From assembly GCA_964482235.1 (NCBI GenBank), contig CAYZWU010000005.1, positions 1 to 64,000 on the forward strand: 64,000 nt of DNA, in the 5' to 3' direction. Origin of the DNA: CAYZWU01 sp964482235 (GTDB lineage: Bacteria > Planctomycetota > B15-G4 > CAYZWU01). The notes beneath the pieces are model-generated. The model worked only from the letters and a program-made list of their open reading frames with translations, did not search any database and was not told the origin of the DNA. This document shows positions 9,265 through 18,352 of the stretch, in pieces (within the stretch, counting starts at the first letter, position 1; each line of letters opens with the position of its first letter). Both the position numbers and the translations under genes were made by a program.

Positions 9265-9840
9265 TCAGGAGGAGCGCGCCTGCGTCCGCCCGGCCAGCAC
9301 ACCGGCAATGAGTCCGAAAAGATGGCTCTCCCATGAAACGTACGGCCGGAGCGGCAGAACGCCCCAGATCAGGCCGCCGTAGAGAGCCAGGACCGCGACG
9401 GCGACCAGGATCGATCCGATGTCGCGCACGTACCATCCGCGCGCGATCAGGAAGCCGAAATATCCGAAGACCAGGCCGCTCGCCCCCACGTGCTGCCCCG
9501 CGGAGCCGACGGCCCAGACCGCGGCCCCGCCGACCAGCACGATGAAGAGCGACACGCCGAGGAACGAACCAACACCCCGGATCACCACGAGAAAGCCGAG
9601 CACGGCCAGGGGGATGCTGTTGAGCAGGAGATGCCCCGCACTGGCGTGGAGCAGAGGGGAAAAGACGATGCCCAGAAGTCCCGGCACGGTGCGGGGCCGG
9701 ATCCCGTAGGCACAGAGGTCGTGGCCCTGGGTCATGTTGATCAGCTCGATGATCCAGAGGATCACGAGGAAACCGACGATCCAGCGCACCGCCGTGGCGA
9801 GACGCTCCTTCACGCTGCCTAGTCTCTCTTTCGCTCCCAT
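9265..9840 (-). CDS. Rhomboid-family intramembrane serine protease
   Basis: 191 residues with about six hydrophobic helices. The catalytic features are all present: HxxxN (H70-LLLN, oxyanion region), GASG with the nucleophile Ser121, and the partner His173 in ESHLFG. Rhomboids cut transmembrane substrates inside the membrane. The gene lies 20 bases beyond the start of the catabolic operon and may be cotranscribed with it, although the functions do not obviously connect. Confidence 0.9.
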   Translation of the reverse strand: MGAKERLGSVKERLATAVRWIVGFLVILWIIELINMTQGHDLCAYGIRPRTVPGLLGIVFSPLLHASAGHLLLNSIPLAVLGFLVVIRGVGSFLGVSLFIVLVGGAAVWAVGSAGQHVGASGLVFGYFGFLIARGWYVRDIGSILVAVAVLALYGGLIWGVLPLRPYVSWESHLFGLIAGVLAGRTQARSS

Positions 9841-9937
9841 GGACGCCTCGCTGGTTCGTGTTGTTCCATTCTCGCAAATGGCTCCCTCGAAAACAGGCGA
9901 AAAGCGGATCGGCCTGCCGGAGGAAGCCTGCCTGTTA

Positions 9938-11494
9938 TCACCACCTGTCCGTCCGGAACGGCAGGGCGGGCAGGCCTGCCTTGTTGGCCAGGTTGGGGCA
10001 GCCCTCCTTGTGCCAGCCGAAACGCACGGCCGCGGGATTCTCCACCTTGTCGCTGAAGACCACGACAGAGCTCTCCTCGATCACGGCTTCGGCCCAGACG
10101 AAGTTCTTGTCCTCGCCCGCGATCTGGAAGCAGGAGAGCGGTTTTCCGTCTCGGGAGATCAGCCCGCTTTCCCCATGGGCGAAATGGATCCGGATCCTGT
10201 TTCCCTCCCGGCTCATGGAGCGGTAGATCGGACCGGAGCAGACCCTACCGGACTGCCTGTAAGGGCCGGCAAGGGCCCAGAGGGCAAGGCGCTCGCCCAC
10301 GACCTGCTTGTTGCGCGGGTGGATGTCGCTCAGGTTCGCGATGTCCGTTGTCACCACGATGCCCGTCTGCGGCAGGGTGAGGGTCTCGACCTGGGCTTCC
10401 CAGAGCCTGGGCAGCATCTCAGGATCGTCGTTGCCGTAGCGGTAGGGCGCAATCTGCACGAAGTAGAAGGGGAAGGCGCCCTGGTCGAAGACCGCTCTCC
10501 AGCCGTTGATCAGCGCCTTCATCTTGTGGTGGTAGGCCATGCCGTCCTCGCGGTTCGCCTCGCCCTGGTACCAGATGGCGCCGCGGATCGCGAAGTTGAC
10601 GAGAGGGTGGACCATCGCGTTGTAGAGCCCCGTCGGCTCCCTGTTGCTGTTGAGCCCGTGACCCGGGAACCCGGGGACGGCCGGGATGGGCCCGTCGCCC
10701 TGGACGGCCGCGCGCGTCGCCTCGAGCCACGACGCATAGCCGTCGAGCCGCGAGGCGAGATCCTCCCTGTACTCCCTGTTCTTCGCGACGACCTTGTCCT
10801 TGATCTCGCTGAGCTCGGGCACGGATTCGAACCCCTCGAGCGGTGTCCACGGCTCGATGCGCGTGCCGCCCCACGACGTGTTGATCAGCCCCACGGGAAC
10901 ATCGAGCTCCCTCTGAAGCGTGCGGCCGAAGAAGTAGGCCGCCGCCGAGAACTTCGGAATGCTGCCCGGGCTGCAGACTCGCCACTTGGCATTCACATCC
11001 TTGAGGGGAACGCCCGATGTCGTCCGGGGAACGTGGAAAAGGCGGATCGACGGGTGGTCGGCCAGGGCGATCTCCTGAGCCGCATTGAGCACCCGGTCGA
11101 CGGACCACTCCATGTTCGACTGGCCGGAGCAGACCCAGACCTCGCCCGAAAGGATGTTGGTGAGACGGATCTCGTTTTTGCCTCTCACCGTCATCTCGTA
11201 GGGCCCCCCAGCCTTGAGGGGCGGAACGATGACCTTCCAGAAACCGTCGGGACCGGCCGTGGTCGAAACCTCGAACCCTGCCAGGGAGACCGACACGTCC
11301 TCCCCCCTGTCGGCCCATCCCCAGATCGTGACCGGCACCTTCTGCTGGAGCACCATGTTGCTGTCCAGCACGGCCGGAAGCTCCACGTCCGCCGAGGCCG
11401 AAGGAATCAGGAAGAACGACCAGGCGGCAAGGAGCCCCAGGACGGCCGCGATTCTCGATGGACCGGTTCCAGCTCTGCGATGCGGTTTTTTCAT
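9938..11494 (-). CDS. Secreted sialate O-acetylesterase (SASA/SGNH fold)
   Basis: 518 residues with an N-terminal signal peptide (AVLGLLAAWSFFLIPSASA). The SGNH motifs are GQSNMEW (nucleophile Ser126), WYQGEAN and SDIHPRN (Asp/His of the catalytic triad). An Ig-like domain precedes the catalytic part, as is usual for SIAE-type enzymes. It removes O-acetyl groups from sialic acids or acetylated polysaccharides outside the cytoplasm, in keeping with the sulfatase and GH2 enzymes elsewhere in the window. Confidence 0.9.
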   Translation of the reverse strand: MKKPHRRAGTGPSRIAAVLGLLAAWSFFLIPSASADVELPAVLDSNMVLQQKVPVTIWGWADRGEDVSVSLAGFEVSTTAGPDGFWKVIVPPLKAGGPYEMTVRGKNEIRLTNILSGEVWVCSGQSNMEWSVDRVLNAAQEIALADHPSIRLFHVPRTTSGVPLKDVNAKWRVCSPGSIPKFSAAAYFFGRTLQRELDVPVGLINTSWGGTRIEPWTPLEGFESVPELSEIKDKVVAKNREYREDLASRLDGYASWLEATRAAVQGDGPIPAVPGFPGHGLNSNREPTGLYNAMVHPLVNFAIRGAIWYQGEANREDGMAYHHKMKALINGWRAVFDQGAFPFYFVQIAPYRYGNDDPEMLPRLWEAQVETLTLPQTGIVVTTDIANLSDIHPRNKQVVGERLALWALAGPYRQSGRVCSGPIYRSMSREGNRIRIHFAHGESGLISRDGKPLSCFQIAGEDKNFVWAEAVIEESSVVVFSDKVENPAAVRFGWHKEGCPNLANKAGLPALPFRTDRW

Positions 11495-11591
11495 GATCTC
11501 GCCTTTCTGTCGAAGTGGTTCTTCGAAGTCTTCCGGGAACTCAAATCGATTGATCCTGTGTAACAGCCGCCTGCCCCGGATTCAAGGGGCC

Positions 11592-11626
11592 GGCCGTCTT
11601 TGACGGTCCGGCCGTCAAAGACGGCC
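11592..11626. terminator. Perfect 15-bp hairpin overlapping the decarboxylase stop codon
   Basis: Arms at 11592-11606 and 11612-11626 are exact inverted repeats (GGCCGTCTTTGACGG) with a five-base loop. The right arm contains the TGA of the decarboxylase gene. No T-run follows in either direction, so it may be a transcript-stabilising structure or a processed 3' end rather than a classical terminator. Confidence 0.6.
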
Positions 11627-13123
11627 GATCCTGGCCGCCTCCTCGCGAAGCGCCTGCCACGCTTCCTCCACGTGGCGCTTCTCCGTCTGGATCTGGCCCA
11701 CGCTGAGGCGCAGGCAGAATCGGTCTTCGAGGCGGGTATGGGTGATGAATATCCGGCCGGAGCGGTTGACCGCCTCCATCAGGCTCTTGTTCAACTCCTC
11801 GAGCTCGGTCTCGGGCACGGGCGAGCCACTTTGCCCAGATCTCCCGCCGCTCCCGGCGGCGGGGGATCCTCTTCCCCCAGATCTCCCGCCGCTCCCGGCG
11901 GCGGGATGATAGCGGAAGCAGATCGTCTGCAGGGGAACCGGAGCCAGCAGCTCGAAGTCCGGACTCTCCTCGACCCATCCCTTGAACTCGGAGGCAAGCC
12001 GCAGGTGCTCTCTCAGGCGCCCGCGCAGCCCCTCGACGCCGAACCAGCGCAGCACGAACCAGAGCTTCAGCGCGCGGAAGCGGCGGCCCAGCGGGATCCC
12101 CCAGTCGCGGAAGTTGGTCACCTGGCTGTCGAGGCCCGTCTTCAGGTACTCGGGCATGACGGAGAGGGTGCGGACCAGAGTCTCCGGCTCGCGGCAAAAG
12201 AACGCCGAGCAATCGAAGTTGGTGAAGAGCCACTTGTGCGGATTGAAGACGAAGGAGTGGGAGAGCTCCACGCCGTCGATCAGCCACCTCATCTCCGGCA
12301 GGATGGCGGCGCTTCCGGCCAGGGCGGCATCGACGTGCAGCCAGAGGCCGTGGCGCGCCGCGATCTCTCCCAGCGGCCGGATCGCATCCACGGCCGTGGA
12401 GGAGGTGGTGCCCACCGTGGCGATGACGGCGCAGGGAGAGAGGCCGTTCTCCCTGTCGTCGACGATCCTCCGTTCGAGGTCGGCCGGATCGATGGAGCGG
12501 CTTTCATCCACCTTCACGGGGACAACGTTCTCCGAACCGAACCCCGCGATCATGGCGCCCTTCTCCACGGACGAGTGCGCCTCGGAGGAGGTGTAGATCC
12601 GCAGCGCCCCCCCATCGCTCCATCCACCGGCGCCGCGGCGGTTGATCCTGTAATCGGTCATCCGCTCCCGGGCGCAGAGAAGGGCGCAGAGGGTGGCCGT
12701 CGAGGCCGTGTCCTGGATCACGCCGCGGAAAGAGTCCGGAAGGGCGATCATCTGCCGCAGCCAGTCCATCACCACCTCTTCCAGCTCCGTTGCCGCGGGG
12801 CAGCTCTGCCACACCATGCCGTTGATGCCGAGGCCGGCCGAGAGCAGCTCACCCAGGATGGCGGGCCCGGAGTGGTTGGCAGGGAAGTAGGCGAAGAAAC
12901 GGGGATGATTCCAGTGCGTCACCCCGGGCATGATGATCGTCTCGAAGTCGCGGAGGATCGCTTCCATCGGCTCGCCCTGCCCCGGCGGCTCTTCCGGAAG
13001 CTGCCGGCGGATCTCCCCCGGAGCGACGGGCGGCAGGACGGGATACTGCTCCACGTTCTTCATGTAATCGGCCACACGGTCCACCACCTGGTGTCCATGA
13101 CGGCGAAAGGTCTCTGCATCCAT
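11615..13123 (-). CDS. Pyridoxal-dependent (aromatic-L-amino-acid type) decarboxylase
   Basis: 502 residues, group II PLP decarboxylase. NPHKW carries the PLP lysine (Lys297), preceded by the cofactor-binding HVDAALAG (about 263-270) and the family N-terminus FRRHGHQVVDRVADY. Cytoplasmic; expected to convert an aromatic amino acid to an amine and CO2, though the exact substrate is open. The ATG at 13123 has AGAAGGAGAT just upstream; a longer frame to 13234 lacks such support. An insertion of about 28 Gly/Ser/Arg-rich residues near the C-terminus is encoded by two 42-base repeat units. The gene is divergent from the GNAT gene. Confidence 0.9.
   Translation of the reverse strand: MDAETFRRHGHQVVDRVADYMKNVEQYPVLPPVAPGEIRRQLPEEPPGQGEPMEAILRDFETIIMPGVTHWNHPRFFAYFPANHSGPAILGELLSAGLGINGMVWQSCPAATELEEVVMDWLRQMIALPDSFRGVIQDTASTATLCALLCARERMTDYRINRRGAGGWSDGGALRIYTSSEAHSSVEKGAMIAGFGSENVVPVKVDESRSIDPADLERRIVDDRENGLSPCAVIATVGTTSSTAVDAIRPLGEIAARHGLWLHVDAALAGSAAILPEMRWLIDGVELSHSFVFNPHKWLFTNFDCSAFFCREPETLVRTLSVMPEYLKTGLDSQVTNFRDWGIPLGRRFRALKLWFVLRWFGVEGLRGRLREHLRLASEFKGWVEESPDFELLAPVPLQTICFRYHPAAGSGGRSGGRGSPAAGSGGRSGQSGSPVPETELEELNKSLMEAVNRSGRIFITHTRLEDRFCLRLSVGQIQTEKRHVEEAWQALREEAARIGRL
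11834..11905. repeat. Two in-frame direct repeats (30 nt, period 42) inside the decarboxylase gene
   Basis: Copies at 11834-11863 and 11876-11905 are identical over 30 bases and each contains an internal inverted repeat (CCCGCCG / CGGCGGG). The 42-base period equals 14 codons and inserts PAAGSGGRSG-type peptide twice, without breaking the frame, at a point where related decarboxylases have a short loop. Confidence 0.85.
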
Positions 13124-13232
13124 CTCGATCTCCTTCTCGTTAGACAAGAGGCGTGTCGATTCTACCATCGCGCCATCCATTTTTCGCCATACGATGACGG
13201 GAGCGCCTGTTATGCTGTCGTGAGGAGGGATC

Positions 13233-14105
13233 ATGAGCCTGACATTCCGGGAAGACTACTGGGACGACGTCGAAGCGAAGAGGACCTTCATCGAGTTCAT
13301 CCGCCGGATCCACAACCTCGACCTCACATACTGGGACGAGATGGGATACTGGGACAGTCGCTACAGGCCCTTCTCCTTCTTCGACGGGAAAACGCTCGTG
13401 TCGAACGTCTGCATCTACTCGATGGAGATGTCCGTGGCGGGCCGGCGATGCCGCGCGGCCCAGGTCTCCGGCGTGGCCACGATTCCCGAGATGCGCAGAA
13501 AGGGCCTCTGCCTCGAGCTCACGCGGATCGCCATGGACCGGTTCCGCCCTGATCACGACTTCTTCTTCCTTTTCGCCGATAACGACGCCTTTCCGTTCTA
13601 TGAAACATGCGGTTTCCATCGCGCGGCCGAGTCCCGGCCGCACATCGCGATTTCCGGAAGAGCGCCCGCCGCCGGGGCCGTCAAGCTGGACACGGGCAGG
13701 AAGGACCACGTCGAGCGGATCCACCGGTTCGCCCTGGAGAGGGGACCGGTTTCCAGCGAACTGGGAACGCTGAACGACAGGCTGTTCATGCTCTGGTGCC
13801 TCTACGCACTGAAGGACGACATCCATGCCATCGACGATCTCGATCTCCTCGTCCTCTCCAGGCGGGAGGGCGGGGTGCTGACGATCTTCGACATCGTGGG
13901 GAAGCGGATCCCACCCTTTCTCGAGATCTATCCCTTCATCGCCGGCGAGAGCGACAGGCGTGTGGAGTTCCAGTTCCTGCCGGACAGGCTCGATCTGACG
14001 GAGCATCTCGAGTGGACGAGGGAGGAAAAGAACGGAGCCCACCACTTCGGCGACTTCCCGTTGGAGGGGAAGCGGTTCATCTTCCCCTTCACGTCCCATG
14101 CGTGA
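13233..14105 (+). CDS. GNAT-family N-acetyltransferase
   Basis: 290 residues. The segment QVSGVATIPEMRRKGLCLEL is GNAT motif A, with a variant of the R/QxxGxG/A acetyl-CoA loop (RRKGLC), and FFFLFADNDAFPFYETCGF matches motif B. The C-terminal half is an extension like that of Eis-type two-domain acetyltransferases. GGAGG sits just before the ATG. It shares a 110-base divergent region with the decarboxylase gene. Acceptor substrate unknown. Confidence 0.8.
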   Translation: MSLTFREDYWDDVEAKRTFIEFIRRIHNLDLTYWDEMGYWDSRYRPFSFFDGKTLVSNVCIYSMEMSVAGRRCRAAQVSGVATIPEMRRKGLCLELTRIAMDRFRPDHDFFFLFADNDAFPFYETCGFHRAAESRPHIAISGRAPAAGAVKLDTGRKDHVERIHRFALERGPVSSELGTLNDRLFMLWCLYALKDDIHAIDDLDLLVLSRREGGVLTIFDIVGKRIPPFLEIYPFIAGESDRRVEFQFLPDRLDLTEHLEWTREEKNGAHHFGDFPLEGKRFIFPFTSHA

Positions 14106-14208
14106 CAGAACACCATCCTTCTTGCCAACGAGCGGGCCGTTGCTTACCATTCGCTTCCAGATGGAATCCCTCGAAGTATCCGTCAACCCGCGGTGTTGGA
14201 GGATGAAA

Positions 14209-14547
14209 ATGTCAGGCTTTATCCAGGTCACGACAACAGTCGATTCGGAAGAGAAGGCCGTGGAGATCGCCAAGCGTCTCCTTGAACAGCATCTCGCAGC
14301 CTGCGTTCAGGTCGCGGGGCCGATCACGAGCCGCTACTGGTGGCAGGGAGTGCAGGAAACGGCGATGGAATGGACCTGCACGGCCAAGACCCGCAAGGAT
14401 CTCTTCCCTGTTGTGGAAGATGCTGTTCGTGCTATCCATCCCTACGAGGTGCCGGAGATCACGGCCGTGGAGATCGGCGCAGGCAACGACGCCTACCTCG
14501 ACTGGATAACCGCCGAGACGACGCCGCCGGAGCAGGCCGGGGAATGA
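14209..14547 (+). CDS. cutA: Divalent-cation tolerance protein CutA
   Basis: 112 residues, the usual CutA1 length. Conserved segments are TTTVDSEEKAVEIAKRLLEQHLAACVQV, the WWQGVQE turn and HPYEVPEI followed by a Trp near the C-terminus. CutA forms stable trimers of ferredoxin-like subunits and has been linked to copper tolerance, though its molecular role is debated. GGAGG lies six bases before the ATG at 14209; an upstream in-frame ATG at 14203 overlaps that site and is less likely. Confidence 0.93.
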   Translation: MSGFIQVTTTVDSEEKAVEIAKRLLEQHLAACVQVAGPITSRYWWQGVQETAMEWTCTAKTRKDLFPVVEDAVRAIHPYEVPEITAVEIGAGNDAYLDWITAETTPPEQAGE

Positions 14548-14611
14548 CCTGCCAGGTGCGGAGCTCTCGCCGCCGATACCGTTGGAACAATCGACAGAGA
14601 GGAGTTACTCC

Positions 14612-14884
14612 ATGTTCTGTTCACACTGTGGAGCCGAGGCATCGGGCAACTTCTGTTCTTCCTGCGGTTCACCTTTCGCGGACAGGGCGGGAACGGAAAC
14701 GAGCAGCGCTCCCGCCGACTGGTCGGACGAGATCCGGTACGAGGAGCTGCTGGTGACCGAGGGATCTGCAACGGCGATCGAGGCGGCCACACAGATCAAG
14801 GGACAGCTCTTCGACTGGGGAAAAAGCAGCCGGTACCTCGACGGGCTCTTCAACGATCTCGAACAGACGCCCGCATTGATGTAG
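14612..14884 (+). CDS. Small zinc-ribbon protein
   Basis: 90 residues. The N-terminus CSHCG-x8-CSSCG is a four-cysteine zinc ribbon of the double-CxxC type; the rest is acidic and without recognisable motif. The start at 14612 is preceded by AGAGGAG; a longer frame from 14582 has no such site. It ends in a 35-base tail-to-tail overlap with the metallophosphoesterase gene. Function unknown. Confidence 0.7.
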   Translation: MFCSHCGAEASGNFCSSCGSPFADRAGTETSSAPADWSDEIRYEELLVTEGSATAIEAATQIKGQLFDWGKSSRYLDGLFNDLEQTPALM

Positions 14885-15851
14885 CGCGATGGCGTTCTTT
14901 TCCTTCCGGGGAGGACCGCCTCAGCTCGATCAGCGCCGCCTCGGGCCTGCACCTGAAACGGACCGGCACCATGGAGGAACCCACACCCGAGCTGGTGTAG
15001 CCCCGCACGCAGCCGAAGCGCCACTCTCCTCCGGCCATGAACCGCGGCGATTTGCTGTTCACCATGACCGGTCCGATCACCGGAAACCGGATCTGGCCGG
15101 CATGGGTGTGTCCGCAGAGATAGAGGTCGAACTCTTCCTCGTCGGCTTCCTTGTAGAGCTCCGGCGAGTGGACGAGGATCGTCTTGAAGGCGTCCTTCGG
15201 CACGCCGTCCAGGGCGCCGGGCAGATCGTCGCACCCGTAGTAATGCGCGTCGTCGAGCCCCACGAACCAGATCGACTCCCCGTTCCGGCTGACCTCGAAC
15301 GAGCGGTTCACCAGCATGGTCACACCGAGCCGCTCAAGCTCGGAAACGGCTTCGGCAAAATCGTGATTGCCCAGTATGCCGACAATGCCGTGCGGCGCGC
15401 TGATCTTCGACAGAAGCTCTTCCATGTAATGGTAGGCCGCATGATAGGGCCCGTAGATCTCGAAGCGGTAGTCGCCGCCGAGCACGCAGATATCGTATTC
15501 GAGATCGCTGATCCTCTCGCCGACCGCGGCGGCCAGGCCGTCGAGGCAGTCGATGTGCAGATCCGAGAGGAAGAGGATGGTGAATCCGTCGAACGATCGG
15601 GGAAGCCTGTCGAATTCGAAGACGAGATGCTTCAGATCGACGTCAAGGGCGTTCTGTTCGCCGCGCCGGCTCAGACGCGACACCTTGAAGAGCCAGGTGA
15701 GGAAGGTCCGCAGCCACGAGAGGTTTTCGAAGTGAAACGATCCCCTGCCGTTGGTGAGCCAGGCTTCGAAGTGTCCTATTTCTATCGACTTCCGCTTTTT
15801 CTGGAGATCTGTCAACTTGTCTTTTCCTATCCCCTCGCTGCGACTCGGCAT
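14850..15851 (-). CDS. Metallophosphoesterase (calcineurin-like, YkuE-type)
   Basis: 333 residues with a complete metal site: SDLHID, GGDY, GNHDF, VHSPE and CGHTHAGQ in the expected order. The HTHAGQ ending resembles YkuE/YaeI-type enzymes that hydrolyse phosphodiesters or lipid intermediates. No signal peptide is evident, but a hydrophobic stretch (LSWLRTFLTWLFKV) precedes the catalytic domain and may hold it at the membrane. It overlaps the zinc-ribbon gene tail to tail. Confidence 0.88.
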   Translation of the reverse strand: MPSRSEGIGKDKLTDLQKKRKSIEIGHFEAWLTNGRGSFHFENLSWLRTFLTWLFKVSRLSRRGEQNALDVDLKHLVFEFDRLPRSFDGFTILFLSDLHIDCLDGLAAAVGERISDLEYDICVLGGDYRFEIYGPYHAAYHYMEELLSKISAPHGIVGILGNHDFAEAVSELERLGVTMLVNRSFEVSRNGESIWFVGLDDAHYYGCDDLPGALDGVPKDAFKTILVHSPELYKEADEEEFDLYLCGHTHAGQIRFPVIGPVMVNSKSPRFMAGGEWRFGCVRGYTSSGVGSSMVPVRFRCRPEAALIELRRSSPEGKERHRATSMRASVRDR

Positions 15852-16233
15852 TCAGGCAATCCGGACTCCAGGTAAGTAGTATCGAGAATCCTGCTTGTTT
15901 TTTTGATTCAAATCCCTGATTTGCGCTCGCTCCCGATCCCGTTTCCGACCCCGGCCCCGTTCCTGAAGCAATCTGAATTACGGAGGCGGGATCGGGGGCG
16001 GGTGCGGGAGGGGAATCGGGAGCGGTAACGGGAACGGGGGCAGAACGAAAAACATCCCATTAATTTTATTATTTCCCCCTCTCCGCGTTGTGGCTGCCGA
16101 TAACCGGGAGTGGCGTACCTGGCGGCCATCAATAAAGAGCCGCGATGGCGTATCGCCATGACCCACTAACTGTACATGCGCGCTCCAGGATTGCCGCCGG
16201 TACGATTTTTAATCCCCAAGCAGGAGTTCCAAT
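15852..16233. repeat. Intergenic region with facing C-rich and G-rich hexamer repeats
   Basis: This 380-base gap contains no credible gene. From about 15925 to 15965 the plus strand reads as degenerate hexamers of the form NNCCCG, and from about 15982 to 16040 as NNGGGN/GCGGGN hexamers, so the two arms are roughly complementary and could fold into a long imperfect hairpin. The remainder, up to the diguanylate cyclase start, holds an A/T-rich stretch but no promoter I can defend. Confidence 0.6.
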
Positions 16234-17157
16234 TTGAACGGCGCGGAGAACGAGCGGATGCTGGTACCGGACGGTATTTTCCGAGACGTAGTGGACGGCC
16301 TTCAGGAAGGAGTCTACATCGTTGATTCGAATAGAAAGATCGTCTTCTGGAACCAGGCGGCGGAGAGGATCAGCGGATTCCACGCCGACGAGGTAATCGG
16401 CGCCAGCTGTCCGGAAAACATCCTCAACCACGTGGATGAGGGAGGGCGGCCCCTTTGCTACGGCGCCTGCCACCTCGTCGCCGCGATGGAAGAGGGCATC
16501 GAGCTCGAGGAAAGGCTGTTCATCCACCGCAAGGACGGCCGGCGCATCCCTGTCCTGTCGCATGTCACCCCGATCCGCGACGAGCAGGGGGTCGTGATCG
16601 GCGCGTCGGAGTCGTTTCTCGACACTACCACCCAGTCGGCATCGATCGAGACGATCATGAGGTTCCGCGAGATTGCCCTTCTCGACCGTGTCACACGGCT
16701 CGGAAACCGGCGCTACACCGAAACCACGGTGCTCGAGCGCCTGGAGGAGCTACGCCGCTACGGCAGGCCCTTCGGCGTGCTTTTCGTGGATATCGACGCC
16801 TTCCAGAAAATCAACGGCATCTATGGCCGGCAGGCGGGCGACATGATCCTCAAGGCAACGGCGAAGACGATCCGCGCAAGCCTCCGGCCCTTCGACTTCG
16901 TCGGACGCTGGGGCGGCGACGAGTTTGTCGCCGTCGTGGTGAATATCACGGCCCGCGAACTCCAGATGATCGGGGAGCGCATCCGACGCCTCGTGCAGGA
17001 ATCGCCCATCATTCATGCCTCAACTCCAATAAAAATAACGGCTTCTGTCGGCGCAACGCTGGCAAAGGGCGGCGATACCGTCTCTTCGCTGCTGAAGCGG
17101 GCCGACGGACTGATGCACCGCAGCAAGGAGGCAGGCCGCAACTGCGTCACGGCCTGA
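16234..17157 (+). CDS. PAS-GGDEF diguanylate cyclase 1
   Basis: 307 residues: PAS domain about 13-130 and GGDEF domain about 148-307. The active-site GGDEF is intact at 227-231, and RPFD at 218-221 is the inhibitory c-di-GMP site exactly five residues upstream, so both synthesis and product inhibition are expected. The PAS domain carries three cysteines (59, 75, 79) in a C-x15-C-x3-C array. No membrane segments are seen. The start is a TTG with AGGAG seven bases upstream. A paralogue with the same layout follows directly. Confidence 0.92.
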   Translation: MNGAENERMLVPDGIFRDVVDGLQEGVYIVDSNRKIVFWNQAAERISGFHADEVIGASCPENILNHVDEGGRPLCYGACHLVAAMEEGIELEERLFIHRKDGRRIPVLSHVTPIRDEQGVVIGASESFLDTTTQSASIETIMRFREIALLDRVTRLGNRRYTETTVLERLEELRRYGRPFGVLFVDIDAFQKINGIYGRQAGDMILKATAKTIRASLRPFDFVGRWGGDEFVAVVVNITARELQMIGERIRRLVQESPIIHASTPIKITASVGATLAKGGDTVSSLLKRADGLMHRSKEAGRNCVTA

Positions 17158-17377
17158 TCACAACATGTAAATCCGATCCCCCCCCGCCTGTCGGCCCGAA
17201 TGACTTTTTTAACGGTCTGTTAAAGAAATTATCCCCATAATCCGATATTCGGGGTGTGGAATCCGGCGGCCTACGCCGCACCGATTATCCATCAAAAATT
17301 TTTCTTTGGATCCCCGTTCCTGGCGGACGAAGCGGTATCCGTTTTCCGGATTCGGAACCGCCGGCGGGAGAGGCAAG

Positions 17378-18325
17378 ATGAATATTCTGGAAAACTCATA
17401 CAAAGAGATACTCGACAACCTGGATGAAGGCGTCTATCTCGTTGACCGGAAGATGAAGATCATCTACTGGAGCAAGGCGATGGAACGGCTCACCGGCTTC
17501 AAGAAATCCGAGGTGCTGGGCCTCCACTGCATGGACGATCTCCTGAACCACGTCGACGATTCCGGCCGCCCGCTTTGTGCGGAAGGCTGCCCGATCCGGA
17601 AAATGTTCGAATCCGGACAGACTTACAAGGACAAGATCTTCTTTCATCACAAGGACGGGCACCTGGTCCCTGTCACCGTGAGCGTCGTCCCGGTGCGGAG
17701 CAAGAACGGGCACATCATCGGAGCCACGCACATCTTCATCGACAACACCGCCCAGGAAGCGGCGAACGAGCGCTTCATCCACCTCAGCGAGATGGCGCTG
17801 ATCGACGCCCTGACGCAGGTGGGAAACAGGCGATTCACCGAGATGGTGCTCAAGGATCGTCTCGAGGAGATGCGCCGCTACGGCCGGGGATTCGGCATCC
17901 TCTTCATCGACATGGACAGCTTCAAGCTGATCAACGACTCCTTCTGTCATGAAACGGGCGACCGTGTGCTCCAGATGGCGGCGGCAACGATCAGGAACAG
18001 CCTCAGACCCTTCGACTTCATCGGCCGATGGGGAGGCGACGAGTTCGTCGCTCTCCTGGTCAACGTCAACGACAGCGAGCTCCCAAAGATCGCCGAGAGG
18101 ATCCGGAGCCTCGTTGTGAACTCGAGCCTTTCCCGCGTATCCGAGATCACCCGCGTCACCGTCTCCATCGGGGGAACGCTGGCACGGAAAGGCGACACGG
18201 TGGCTTCACTGCTCAAGCGGGCCGATCAGCTGATGTACAGGAGCAAGCGCGCGGGACAGAACCGCGTCACCGTGGACTGCGCCGCATCGATACAAAGCGA
18301 AAGCCAGATCGGGCTCTGCCAGTAA
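17378..18325 (+). CDS. PAS-GGDEF diguanylate cyclase 2
   Basis: 315 residues, paralogous to the preceding gene over its whole length. PAS domain about 7-125; GGDEF intact at 219-223 with the RPFD inhibitory site at 210-213. The C-x15-C-x3-C cysteine array of the PAS domain is conserved (51, 67, 71). The start at 17378 is preceded by GGGAGAGG. The 220-base spacer from the first copy suggests separate expression. Tandem duplication with retained sensors implies two related inputs into c-di-GMP signalling. Confidence 0.92.
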   Translation: MNILENSYKEILDNLDEGVYLVDRKMKIIYWSKAMERLTGFKKSEVLGLHCMDDLLNHVDDSGRPLCAEGCPIRKMFESGQTYKDKIFFHHKDGHLVPVTVSVVPVRSKNGHIIGATHIFIDNTAQEAANERFIHLSEMALIDALTQVGNRRFTEMVLKDRLEEMRRYGRGFGILFIDMDSFKLINDSFCHETGDRVLQMAAATIRNSLRPFDFIGRWGGDEFVALLVNVNDSELPKIAERIRSLVVNSSLSRVSEITRVTVSIGGTLARKGDTVASLLKRADQLMYRSKRAGQNRVTVDCAASIQSESQIGLCQ

Positions 18326-18352
18326 TCCCTCGCACCCGACGATCGCTAACGA

